A stretch of DNA of 64,000 nucleotides. It comes from CALZBJ01 sp945619025. Its GTDB lineage: Bacteria; Pseudomonadota; Gammaproteobacteria; Cardiobacteriales; Wohlfahrtiimonadaceae. Location: the NCBI GenBank assembly GCA_945619025.1, contig CALZBJ010000001.1, positions 248,001 to 312,000 on the forward strand, written 5' to 3'. The notes below the pieces were generated by a model that was not told the origin of the DNA, did no database searches, and saw only the letters and a program-made list of their open reading frames with translations. Made by a program: the position numbers and the translations under genes. Below are positions 8,411 through 16,341 of this stretch, piece by piece (position 1 is the stretch's first letter; every line of letters begins with the position of its first letter).

Positions 8411-8782
8411 TTATGATGCATAGGGATTGTCAATGAAATTAAAATGACCTTGCACATCTTCAGTAAAGATACTCCATTGGTTATAGGGTAAAATGGTTGC
8501 CGAACTAAATTCTTCTTCTAAATTATCATAAAAGAGAAGCAACCAATCGTCACCTAACACATTAAGCGATTCTTTTAAAAAGTCGAGACGTTGGAGGTAA
8601 TCTTTCGGTTTAGAGCAGATGTAATAATCTGTCAGCGCACCGGCGAGCGTCGATTCCGTACCACGCTCTATTTCAAAACGAATTCGAACGGCATGATCTC
8701 CCATCGAATCTGCTCGATTGAGGAGCGTATATATAAACGCTTGCCGACGGGCATTGTTTGACTCTGTATGTTTATCTTCCAT
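8411..8782 (-). CDS. Uncharacterised 123-aa protein, first gene of the GTPase operon
   Basis: A soluble acidic protein that I cannot assign. It shows a helical N-terminus (ARRQAFIYTLLNRADSMGDHAVRIRFEIERG), then LQRLDFLKESLNVLGDDWLLLFYDNLEEEF and a C-terminus rich in Asn, Phe and Trp. It has no signal peptide, transmembrane segment or nucleotide motif. The 15-bp gap to the receiver/coiled-coil gene makes it part of the same operon, whose promoter must lie upstream of 8782. Confidence 0.6.
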   Translation of the reverse strand: MEDKHTESNNARRQAFIYTLLNRADSMGDHAVRIRFEIERGTESTLAGALTDYYICSKPKDYLQRLDFLKESLNVLGDDWLLLFYDNLEEEFSSATILPYNQWSIFTEDVQGHFNFIDNPYAS

Positions 8783-9130
8783 TCAATATATTCCATCTAT
8801 TTAAACGATAGATTACCCTACTATAGCCTCATGAATCAAACGTCTATTTATCCCCTTTGATACTGGTCAATAGCCCGCTCGATTCCGCTCTTATTCTGAT
8901 GGCAAACCCATTTATGGCATGGGAGATGCAAGGGTCTGTTCGCTTTGCCACGTTCGATCTATCATAATCGTTTTTTTAGTTAAGCGGCTTATAATCCATC
9001 ATTTTACTAATCTATATCATCTTCGTTGCACAATTATGATACTGGTGTAAATTGACTGTTTTTAACAGGATACAACGCTTACCATCTTATCGTAAATTAG
9101 GCGCATTTGCCGCTTTATTTTAATTCGATC
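8783..9130. other. Intergenic region upstream of the GTPase operon
   Basis: A stretch of about 350 bp without a credible gene, AT-rich, between the start of the five-gene operon and the terminator of the polyamine-binding gene. It should hold the operon promoter. A TATAGT on the minus strand (8820-8825) is a weak -10 candidate without a convincing -35. The only other clear element is the FNR-like dyad at 8857-8870. Confidence 0.5.
8857..8870. promoter_or_regulatory. FNR/Anr-like binding site
   Basis: TTGATACTGGTCAA matches the FNR consensus TTGAT-N4-ATCAA with one mismatch. Its centre is about 81 bp upstream of the first codon of the GTPase operon, a plausible activator position. If real, it would tie the operon to oxygen limitation. 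No transcription start is known, so the class of site cannot be set. Confidence 0.4.
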
Positions 9131-9165
9131 AAAAAAAGGATGACCGTTTCTGGCCATCCCTTTTT
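9131..9165 (-). terminator. Terminator of the polyamine-binding protein gene
   Basis: On the minus strand GGATGGCC pairs with GGTCATCC (one G-U) around AGAAAC, followed by seven U. It lies 29 bp past the stop of the gene at 9195. Confidence 0.85.
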
Positions 9166-9194
9166 ATTCCCTCAAATCGGAGAGGTTTTTGGCA

Positions 9195-10274
9195 CTAATT
9201 ATTTTTAATTTTAAGCCAAATTTTCATCAGTTTTTTCTGCTCACGCTGCGTGTACGGTTGCTTCACGTTTAAGTTTGAGCGAATCTCTTCAGGCGGATAG
9301 AGATTTGGGTCGTTATAAAGATGCGGTTTCACAAAAGGAAACGCCGCTTCCACAGAGGTTGAATACTCAACGTAATCCGCGGCACGCGCATTCACTTTCG
9401 CATCGAGCAAGAAATCGATAAACGCATACGCTTCATCCACATTTTTCGCATCTTTTAAGATCGCAAATTGGTCAAACCAAAGAAGCGAACCCTCTTTCGG
9501 AATACGATACTCAATCTTAATGTCCGGATTAAACTCTTCTGCCCGCGCTTTGGCTAGATAGATATCTCCCGACCAACCAAGCGCTAGACAGGCATCTCCA
9601 TTTGCAAGCGCATTAATATATTCCGATGAATGGAATTTTTTAATGTAAGGACGAATCTGCTTAAACGCCTCTTCCACTTTTGCAAGATCCTTATCATCCG
9701 TTGACTCGGGCGGAAGGCCTAAATAGCGCAATACAATCGGGAAAGTTTCACTGGGAGAATCCACCATATAGATCCCGCAGCTCGCTAATTTTTCCGCATA
9801 TTTTGGATTAAACATCAGCTCGAGCGAGTCGGTCGGTGCATCGGGCACTAACGCCTTAATTTTATTCTCATCATAAGCGATGCCGGTCGTTCCCCACATA
9901 TAGGGCACGGAATATTCATTCACCCCTTCGAGCTCTTCCAATTTATCGTGCACATAGGGCCAAATATTTTTGTAATTGGGGAGTTTTGCAGGATCGATCT
10001 TATGCAGACGATCCGCTTGGATCATATATTTCACCGTATATTCTGATGGAACAACGATGTCATAGCCTGAATTCCCGGTTAAGGTTTTAGCTAATAATAC
10101 TTCGTTACTATCGAAGGTATCATAGATCACTTTGATGCCGGTTTGTGCAGTAAATTCATCGATCAATTCGGGATCGATATAATCGGTCCAGTTATAGACT
10201 CGAACTTCCTTTGCCGAAACTCCTGCCGTACCCACAAGAGCGGTCAAAAGTGCCGCGCTTAATAATTTCTTCAT
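9195..10274 (-). CDS. Polyamine ABC transporter periplasmic substrate-binding protein (PotD/PotF family)
   Basis: A 359-aa periplasmic protein with an N-terminal signal peptide (KKLLSAALLTALVGTAGVSA, cleavage near residue 21). The mature start VRVYNWTDYIDPELIDEF is the hallmark of putrescine/spermidine-binding proteins. Further family segments are GYDIVVPSEYTVKYMIQA, VPYMWGTTGIAYD and ALGWSGDIYLA. It would deliver polyamine to an inner-membrane permease. No permease or ATPase gene is adjacent, and terminators flank it on both sides, so it is transcribed alone. Putrescine versus spermidine preference cannot be decided. Confidence 0.9.
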   Translation of the reverse strand: MKKLLSAALLTALVGTAGVSAKEVRVYNWTDYIDPELIDEFTAQTGIKVIYDTFDSNEVLLAKTLTGNSGYDIVVPSEYTVKYMIQADRLHKIDPAKLPNYKNIWPYVHDKLEELEGVNEYSVPYMWGTTGIAYDENKIKALVPDAPTDSLELMFNPKYAEKLASCGIYMVDSPSETFPIVLRYLGLPPESTDDKDLAKVEEAFKQIRPYIKKFHSSEYINALANGDACLALGWSGDIYLAKARAEEFNPDIKIEYRIPKEGSLLWFDQFAILKDAKNVDEAYAFIDFLLDAKVNARAADYVEYSTSVEAAFPFVKPHLYNDPNLYPPEEIRSNLNVKQPYTQREQKKLMKIWLKIKNN

Positions 10275-10295
10275 GATTATTTCCTCTCACGTGAC

Positions 10296-10333
10296 AAAAA
10301 AACGACTAACTCCATTATAGAATTAATCGTTTT
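10296..10333 (-). terminator. Terminator of the cytochrome c' gene, with a -10 hexamer in its loop
   Basis: On the minus strand AAAACGATTAA pairs fully (one G-U) with TTAGTCGTTTT, followed by a U-run. The 13-nt loop contains TATAAT (10314-10319), a perfect -10 element in the right orientation and about 40 bp from the polyamine-binding gene. Terminator and downstream promoter seem to share the same bases. No good -35 is seen. Confidence 0.75.
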
Positions 10334-10415
10334 AAAAGCTTTATTCTTTTACGATTATCGCGATTGTGCGATAAATTTGGTCTAACTGCAACCTAAATAT
10401 CGTGAAATACTTGGA

Positions 10416-10850
10416 TTAGTCCGCTTTATACGCGTCGTGGCATGATTTACATGTGCCGCCGAGTTTACCAAGTTGTGGGCGTAAGGTTTTAAGATCCGCC
10501 GCTGCGTCAACCATTGCTGCTGCTTCGGTTTGGAACGCCGTCATTTTTTTATCGAAATCAGCACGATCTCTGTTGATCGCAGTTTTTACATTGCTGCTCT
10601 CATAAGTGCCGTCGATGAAGGTTTCTGATGAAGCGATCGCCATCATATTTAAGCGCTCTGCCGCAAGTTTCGCTTTATCTGCGTCAAATGCGATATCGCC
10701 TTTTGCCATACCTGAAAGAACGCCCATTTGGCCGCTAACCACGCCAAAAATGCTTTGACGATAGTAAGTGACTTGGTCTGCGTCCACTTCTGCGTGAACA
10801 AATCCTGCTAATCCCATGCCTAACATGGCTACTAATGCTAAACGTTTCAT
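10416..10850 (-). CDS. Cytochrome c' (class II cytochrome c)
   Basis: A periplasmic haem protein of 144 aa with a signal peptide ending near VHA. The C-terminal CKSCH (134-138) is the covalent haem site, placed at the end of a four-helix bundle as in class II cytochromes c. Family members bind NO and CO and are linked to protection from nitrosative stress. The downstream hairpin isolates it as a single gene. A good TATAAT lies on the minus strand at 10892-10897, about 42 bp before the ATG. Confidence 0.93.
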   Translation of the reverse strand: MKRLALVAMLGMGLAGFVHAEVDADQVTYYRQSIFGVVSGQMGVLSGMAKGDIAFDADKAKLAAERLNMMAIASSETFIDGTYESSNVKTAINRDRADFDKKMTAFQTEAAAMVDAAADLKTLRPQLGKLGGTCKSCHDAYKAD

Positions 10851-10937
10851 TTTTCTATTACTCCTTTTGCTTTAAAAATACAGCAGAGCACATTATATCA
10901 TTTTATAAATTATAATGCGCCCTCCAGACTTGCACTC

Positions 10938-10952
10938 AATACTGCCAGTATT
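10938..10952. repeat. Short inverted repeat upstream of the cytochrome c' gene
   Basis: AATACTG-C-CAGTATT, 7-bp arms, between the ubiB stop and the cytochrome c' promoter region, about 88 bp upstream of its ATG. It may be a regulator site or a weak ubiB 3' hairpin without a U-run. Confidence 0.3.
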
Positions 10953-10964
10953 ATCGCATAAAAT

Positions 10965-12602
10965 TTATTTTTTGTTTCTAAAGGTTATTAAAAAGATCAG
11001 AATTGAAACAATCCCATAGCTCGCCGTTTTAAAACTAAAGCCCGCCTCACTTTCAAGTCCAAGGCAGAAGAAAACGAGAAATACCACGCCAATCATTCCG
11101 GAAATTAACCGGAGCGATTCACTGCGGCGCGCCGCTTCATATTTCTCCCATTCCCTTTCCGCGAGCACCACTTTCGCTTCCCCTTTAACCAGCTCGCGAA
11201 GCGCCACATTGGCGTTTTGCATCACCTCGGGAAATTGCTCAATCCAATTGGGAATATCACGTTTATAGCGCATTGCTGTCGCTTTAATCCCGCGTTTTTC
11301 TTTAACAAAGTTCACTAAAAACGGTTTTGCTGTCTCCCAAAGATCAAGCTCCGGATAGAGTTTTCGTCCCACGCCTTCAACGGCAAAAAGCGTCTTTTGC
11401 AGGAGCATCAATTGCGGCTGCATCTCCATCTTAAAGCGGCGCGCCGTCTGAAAGAGCGAGAGTAAAAACGCCCCAAATGAGATATCTTTAAGGGGTTTGT
11501 TGAAAATTGGCTCACAGAGCGAGCGAATCACCGCCTCAAAATCATTCACCGGCGTATCAGCGGGCACCCAACCGGATTCCACATGGAGTTCCGCAACACG
11601 AAGATAATCCCGATTAAAAAAGGCTAAAAAGTTACTGGCAAGGTAGTGTTGATCGCGCTCGTTGAGCGTGCCGATAATGCCAAAATCAAGCGCGATATAA
11701 GTGGGGTCTTTTGGATTGGTGACATCGACAAAGATATTCCCGGGATGCATATCCGCATGGAAAAAACTGTGCACAAAGACTTGAGTAAAAAAGATCTCGA
11801 CACTGCGTTTTGCAAGAAGGGGAATATCAACGCCAAGCGCTTTAAGCGTTTCTACCTCACCGACCGGAACGCCGCTAATCCGCTCCATTACCATCACATT
11901 TTTACGGGTGTAATCCCAGTAAATTTCGGGCACATAGAGAATTTCTGAATCTTTAAAATTTTGACGAAGTTGCGTGCCGTTTGCCGCTTCAATGGTTAGA
12001 TCAAGCTCATTTAAAATGGTGCGTGAATACTCTTCAACCACCTCAATCGGGCGCAGACGTTTGCCATCTTTATAGTAACGCTCAAGCAAATAAGCGAGCG
12101 TTTCCATCAGCTGAATATCGCGAATAATCACTTTGCGAATGTTCGGGCGCACCACTTTTACCACCACGCGCTTCCCATTTTTTAACACCGCGCCATGGAC
12201 TTGAGCAATCGAGGCTGCTGCCATCGGCTCTTCTTCAAACTCTAAAAAGAGCTCTTCCACCGGCGCTTTAAGGGATGATTCAATAATCTCGCGGGCTTTT
12301 TTACTATCAAACGGCGGGACCTGATCTTGCAGTTTAACGAGCTCATCAACAACCGCTTCATCTAAAAGGTCATAACGGGTTGAAAGCGCTTGCCCAAGCT
12401 TAATAAAGGTCGGCCCTAATGACTCAATCGCAAGGCGAATTCGCACTGGTAACGGCTCATTTTTATACCCATTAAAGAGCTGCAATAACGGTTTTAAAAA
12501 ACCAAAATAGCGGAGAATGGGAAGGGCAAAGAATGGGTCGTAGAGTCCATATCGAAGAAGAACCCACCAAATCTTTACCATGCGCAACCAGCGTGAAATC
12601 AT
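10965..12602 (-). CDS. ubiB: Ubiquinone biosynthesis kinase-like protein UbiB
   Basis: An atypical (ADCK/ABC1) kinase-like ATPase needed for ubiquinone synthesis, anchored to the inner membrane. The KxGQ motif is in FIKLGQALSTRYDL; the Ala-rich nucleotide loop is AAASIAQVHGA; catalytic-loop residues lie in FFHADMHPGNIFV and the metal-binding Asp in ALDFGIIG. Two C-terminal transmembrane helices (about 500-518 and 523-541) are clear. Length 545 aa matches the family. It lies 73 bp downstream of ubiE with no ubiJ between them. Confidence 0.96.
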   Translation of the reverse strand: MISRWLRMVKIWWVLLRYGLYDPFFALPILRYFGFLKPLLQLFNGYKNEPLPVRIRLAIESLGPTFIKLGQALSTRYDLLDEAVVDELVKLQDQVPPFDSKKAREIIESSLKAPVEELFLEFEEEPMAAASIAQVHGAVLKNGKRVVVKVVRPNIRKVIIRDIQLMETLAYLLERYYKDGKRLRPIEVVEEYSRTILNELDLTIEAANGTQLRQNFKDSEILYVPEIYWDYTRKNVMVMERISGVPVGEVETLKALGVDIPLLAKRSVEIFFTQVFVHSFFHADMHPGNIFVDVTNPKDPTYIALDFGIIGTLNERDQHYLASNFLAFFNRDYLRVAELHVESGWVPADTPVNDFEAVIRSLCEPIFNKPLKDISFGAFLLSLFQTARRFKMEMQPQLMLLQKTLFAVEGVGRKLYPELDLWETAKPFLVNFVKEKRGIKATAMRYKRDIPNWIEQFPEVMQNANVALRELVKGEAKVVLAEREWEKYEAARRSESLRLISGMIGVVFLVFFCLGLESEAGFSFKTASYGIVSILIFLITFRNKK

Positions 12603-12675
12603 GCTCTATCCTTTATTTATACTCAGATCGGCGCTTAACCCCAACACAATCAGAGCTTAAGCGCTTTTGATTCTC

Positions 12676-13422
12676 TTAATAGACAAATCCGCGATGCACC
12701 GCGACAATTCCGCCCGTTAAGTTTTTATAATCCACCTCATCAAAACCCGCTTCTAGCATCATCGCTTTGAGCTCTTCTTGACCAGGATGCATGCGGATCG
12801 ATTCCGTTAAATAACGATAGCTCGCTTCGTCATCGGCGATCAATTTCCCCATTTTAGGAATGATATTAAATGAGTAGAAATCGTAGAGCGATCCAAGGCC
12901 AGGAACCGTGGGTTTTGAAAACTCTAAAATCACCACACGACCGCCCGGTTTAAGCACACGCTTCATCTCTTTGAGCGCCGCTAATTTATCGGTGACGTTG
13001 CGCAGGCCAAAGCCGATGGTGACAATATCAAAGGTATTATCTTCAAAGGGAATGTGCTCGGCGTTGATCTGTTTAAATTCGACGTTTTCTACAATACCCT
13101 TATTGATGAGGCGTTTGCGCCCCTCTTCGAGCATTGAGCTATTAATATCCGAAAGCACCACGCGCCCTTTTGGCCCAACACGGCGACTTAACAAAATGGT
13201 TAAATCCCCCGTTCCGCCAGCAAGGTCGAGCACTTGGTCACCCCGTTTTGCGGCTGCTAATTGCATGGTAGTATTTTTCCATAAGCGATGAATTCCAAAA
13301 CTCATCACGTCATTCATGACATTATATTTGCTCGCAACGGAGTGAAACACTTCGGCAACGCGCTCTTCTTTTTGGTCTTTATCGATGGTTTCGTATCCAA
13401 AATGGGTCTTTTCTTCAGACAT
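12676..13422 (-). CDS. ubiE: Ubiquinone/menaquinone C-methyltransferase UbiE
   Basis: SAM-dependent C-methyltransferase of ubiquinone (and, where present, menaquinone) synthesis. Seen are RVAEVFHSVASKYNVMNDVMSFGIHRLWK near the N-terminus, the SAM-binding VLDLAGGTGDLT (about 62-74), FEDNTFDIVTIGFGLRNV, and the terminal GGIVAVHRGFVY typical of the family. At 248 aa it is full length. It heads the ubiE-ubiB pair; the usual middle gene ubiJ is absent here. Confidence 0.97.
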   Translation of the reverse strand: MSEEKTHFGYETIDKDQKEERVAEVFHSVASKYNVMNDVMSFGIHRLWKNTTMQLAAAKRGDQVLDLAGGTGDLTILLSRRVGPKGRVVLSDINSSMLEEGRKRLINKGIVENVEFKQINAEHIPFEDNTFDIVTIGFGLRNVTDKLAALKEMKRVLKPGGRVVILEFSKPTVPGLGSLYDFYSFNIIPKMGKLIADDEASYRYLTESIRMHPGQEELKAMMLEAGFDEVDYKNLTGGIVAVHRGFVY

Positions 13423-13503
13423 AGCTCTCTTCCTTCCGCATATTTACGATATAGCTAAGTATCATAACAAAATTTGAGTAATTCAGGCGATTAATCCCCG
13501 AGA

Positions 13504-14343
13504 TTAATTGCGCAATAATTGATAGACGCCCGCCGTATCGGGCAAGCAATTAAACCAAAATTGGAACGCATAGGCCGCTTGCTCAATCAGCATTCCAATG
13601 CCATCAAACGCCGCTTTCCCGCCCTTTTCAAGGATATATTCCATAAACACGGTGGGCTCATCGGAATACATTAGATCATACCCGATCGTATCACCCCCAA
13701 TCGCGCCTTTCGGAAGTGGGGTAAACATATTAGAAAGCGAGCTGCTCGTTGCATTAATGATCACATCAAAAGCTCGCTCTCCAAGCATCTCATCTTGCCA
13801 CGAGGTCGCAGTTAACACACGCTGATACGCCGCATCGTGGGCATAATATTCATTCACCAATTGCTCTGCCCGCGAAACGGTTCGATTCACTAACACAACC
13901 GACTCTGGCGATTCATCTAAGATCGGTTTTAACGCACCACGAGTTGCCCCGCCTGCGCCTAAAATTAAGATCCGTTTTCCCGATAAAATCGCGCTTTTCG
14001 CCTTGAGATCGCGCACCAGTCCAATACCATCAGTATTGTGCCCCCAAAGTTTTCCATCACGAAAATGAAGGGTATTGACCGCACCCGCAAGTTTCGCTTC
14101 ATTCGTTAAATGATCACACGCCTTGATAACGCCCTCTTTATGAGGAACGGTAACATTCGCCCCCACAATTTTTCCCGCTTCAAAGGCATGTCGCACCGTT
14201 TCCACGAGCGTTTCTGGTGGCACATCGCAAAGATCGTACTCTAGATCAATCCCATTTTCCTTACCAAACACCCCGTGAATCGCCGGTGATTTCGAGTGAC
14301 TCACCGGATGCCCAAAGAGCGCTAACATCTGTGTCATATCCAT
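13504..14343 (-). CDS. aroE: Shikimate dehydrogenase (NADP+)
   Basis: Reduces 3-dehydroshikimate to shikimate in aromatic amino-acid synthesis. Substrate motifs: GHPVSHSKSPAIHG at the N-terminus, NVTVPHKE (the catalytic Lys) and GHNTDGIGLVRDL (the catalytic Asp). The NADP-binding loop is ILGAGGATRG followed by LVNRTVSRAEQL, the Arg pair being typical of NADP preference. Length 279 aa is normal. It starts 11 bp after the mutL stop and is probably cotranscribed with it. The pathway gene aroQ lies elsewhere in the window (60975). Confidence 0.96.
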   Translation of the reverse strand: MDMTQMLALFGHPVSHSKSPAIHGVFGKENGIDLEYDLCDVPPETLVETVRHAFEAGKIVGANVTVPHKEGVIKACDHLTNEAKLAGAVNTLHFRDGKLWGHNTDGIGLVRDLKAKSAILSGKRILILGAGGATRGALKPILDESPESVVLVNRTVSRAEQLVNEYYAHDAAYQRVLTATSWQDEMLGERAFDVIINATSSSLSNMFTPLPKGAIGGDTIGYDLMYSDEPTVFMEYILEKGGKAAFDGIGMLIEQAAYAFQFWFNCLPDTAGVYQLLRN

Positions 14344-14354
14344 TCCTCTACCAA

Positions 14355-16286
14355 TTATTGTCCGCGTAAAAAGAGTTTATCGAGATCGCCCATACCAAGG
14401 GATGTCCAAGTCGGCCGGCCATGATTGCATTGATCGGCGCGATAGGTGCGCTCCATATCCCGGAGTAACGCATTCATCTCCGGCAGCGTCAAACGGCGGT
14501 GGTGACGAATTGCACTGTGACATGCCATCGTCGATAAAATCTCATTCATATGATCTTCAATTTTTTTGCTCGAGCCATAATTTTCAAAGTCGGCAAGCAC
14601 ATCGGCCACCAATCGCTCGATCGCTTTAGCATTCATCAGGCTAGCCGGCACTTCTCGAATCACTAAACTATCGTGACTGAGCACCTCAACAAGCAATCCC
14701 AGCTTTAACAGTTCTTCCCCAAACTCCTCCACCATCGCAATCTCTCGCGACGAGGCTTCCATCGTTTTTGGGATCAGGAGTGCTTGGCGCACAATGGGTT
14801 CACCGGTATGAATCGCCGATTTAAAACGCTCATAAATAATCCGTTCGTGAGCGGCATGCATATCAACGAGCACCAATCCATCGCGGTTTTCTGCCAAAAT
14901 ATAGGCCTCATGCAATTGCCCAAGCGCGTAGCCTAAAGGCGCCTCATCGGGATTAAGCTCGAGTTTTTCGTTCTCATGATTATCCCCATAATCATTGAGA
15001 TTCTCGGGACGATTCTCCTCTTCAATCACTTCACCCGATTCAGGGTCAAATCGTAACGGCACCCCGCGATCGCCCTGCAACACTTCACGCGCACCGCCAA
15101 TCGCCTCATACACATTGATCGGATTTTGCGACGGCAATTCTCGGCGTGATCCGAACGATAAGCCAATCTGACGATGGGAACTGTCCTCTTCAATGGGTCC
15201 GCGTGGGCGAGAGAGCGCAATCGTTTCCGCCACCTCTTGTTCAAGATCGCCAATCACCTCTGGCTTTGAGATCACATGATGGAGCGTACGAAATAAAAAG
15301 TCGTGCACCATGCGCGATTCACGAAAGCGCACCTCATGTTTTGCTGGATGAGCATTAACATCCACCGCACTCGGATCGAGCGTTAAATAGACAATAAAGG
15401 AGGGGAATTTATCACCATACATCACATCACGATAAGCCTGACGAATTGCGTGCGCCACAAGCCGGTCTTTCACCATGCGTCCGTTAACATAGACAAATTG
15501 CCAATTGGCATTATTGCGGTGAAAAGTCGGTTTTGCGATCCAACCTGAAAGCGTCAGAGTACGGGGATCAGAGTATTCATTGGGATAAAATTCTTGGCTA
15601 TGCTCAAAATGAAAGCTCGCTTCTAAAAAATCTCGGCTAAAAATTGCTTCAATGCGTGCTTCTTTAGAGGCCATATCATTGGCAATCGGGCTTTCAAACA
15701 CGGTGCGTCCGTTATGAATTAAGGTAAATCCGATATCAAATCGAACGAGCGCTAAGCGCTTAACGAGCTCATCAATATGCCCAAATTCGGTGCGTTCGGT
15801 GCGTAAAAACTTCCGCCGTGCAGGGACATTGTAGAAAAGATCGTGCACCTCAACGGTGGTTCCATCTAAATGCGAGGCTGGCATCGGCTCGTTCACCTCA
15901 TCGCGCCCCTCACCCGTCACCGTAAAAGCATAATCCGCCTCTCGAGTTTTTGAGGTAATCCGAAGTCTCGAAACCGCCGCAATGCTCGGAAGCGCCTCTC
16001 CGCGAAAACCAAGGCTTGTCACCTCAACCAGATCATTTACCGATCGAATTTTGCTCGTAGCGTGACTTGAGAGCGCGAGGCTTAAATCCTCTTGATCAAT
16101 TCCGCATCCATTATCACGCACTAAAATCTGCTCAATGCCGCCCGATTTAATATCAATGGTAATGGCGGTTGCGCCCGCATCGATACTATTTTCCACCAGC
16201 TCTTTCACGATCGACGCCGGCCGTTCAACCACCTCGCCAGCGGCAATTTGGTTAATCACATGCGGGGGGAGTTTTGCAATCTTCAT
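14355..16286 (-). CDS. mutL: DNA mismatch repair protein MutL, with endonuclease motifs
   Basis: GHKL ATPase that links mismatch recognition by MutS to strand removal. ATPase motifs: NQIAAGEVVERPASIVKELVENSIDAGA, DNGCGI and TSLGFRGEALPSIAAV. The C-terminal domain carries DMHAAHERIIYE (from Asp475), fitting the MutL endonuclease pattern DQHA-x2-E-x4-E with Gln to Met. It also has ACHSAIR (588-594) and CNHGRP (620-625). This is the nicking type found in bacteria without MutH. The ORF opens 48 bp upstream inside the bamC terminator; ATG 16286 matches the family N-terminus MKIAKLPPHVI. Length 643 aa. Confidence 0.96.
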   Translation of the reverse strand: MKIAKLPPHVINQIAAGEVVERPASIVKELVENSIDAGATAITIDIKSGGIEQILVRDNGCGIDQEDLSLALSSHATSKIRSVNDLVEVTSLGFRGEALPSIAAVSRLRITSKTREADYAFTVTGEGRDEVNEPMPASHLDGTTVEVHDLFYNVPARRKFLRTERTEFGHIDELVKRLALVRFDIGFTLIHNGRTVFESPIANDMASKEARIEAIFSRDFLEASFHFEHSQEFYPNEYSDPRTLTLSGWIAKPTFHRNNANWQFVYVNGRMVKDRLVAHAIRQAYRDVMYGDKFPSFIVYLTLDPSAVDVNAHPAKHEVRFRESRMVHDFLFRTLHHVISKPEVIGDLEQEVAETIALSRPRGPIEEDSSHRQIGLSFGSRRELPSQNPINVYEAIGGAREVLQGDRGVPLRFDPESGEVIEEENRPENLNDYGDNHENEKLELNPDEAPLGYALGQLHEAYILAENRDGLVLVDMHAAHERIIYERFKSAIHTGEPIVRQALLIPKTMEASSREIAMVEEFGEELLKLGLLVEVLSHDSLVIREVPASLMNAKAIERLVADVLADFENYGSSKKIEDHMNEILSTMACHSAIRHHRRLTLPEMNALLRDMERTYRADQCNHGRPTWTSLGMGDLDKLFLRGQ

Positions 16287-16300
16287 CTTTTTCCATCCAT

Positions 16301-16328
16301 AAAAAAACGCCTGACCAAGCAGGCGTCT
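16301..16328 (-). terminator. Hairpin with U-run overlapping the mutL leader, downstream of bamC
   Basis: On the minus strand GACGCCTG pairs with CAGGCGTT around CTTGGT, followed by T7. It lies between the bamC stop and the mutL ATG, so it should partly uncouple mutL-aroE from dapA-bamC. Confidence 0.8.
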
Positions 16329-16341
16329 TCTCATTATCTGA

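Noticed and set aside
11443..11452. GCCGTCTGAA, the Neisseria DNA uptake core
   Set aside because: I noticed it only once, inside ubiB; a single copy in this length is compatible with chance and gives no sign of an uptake-sequence system.
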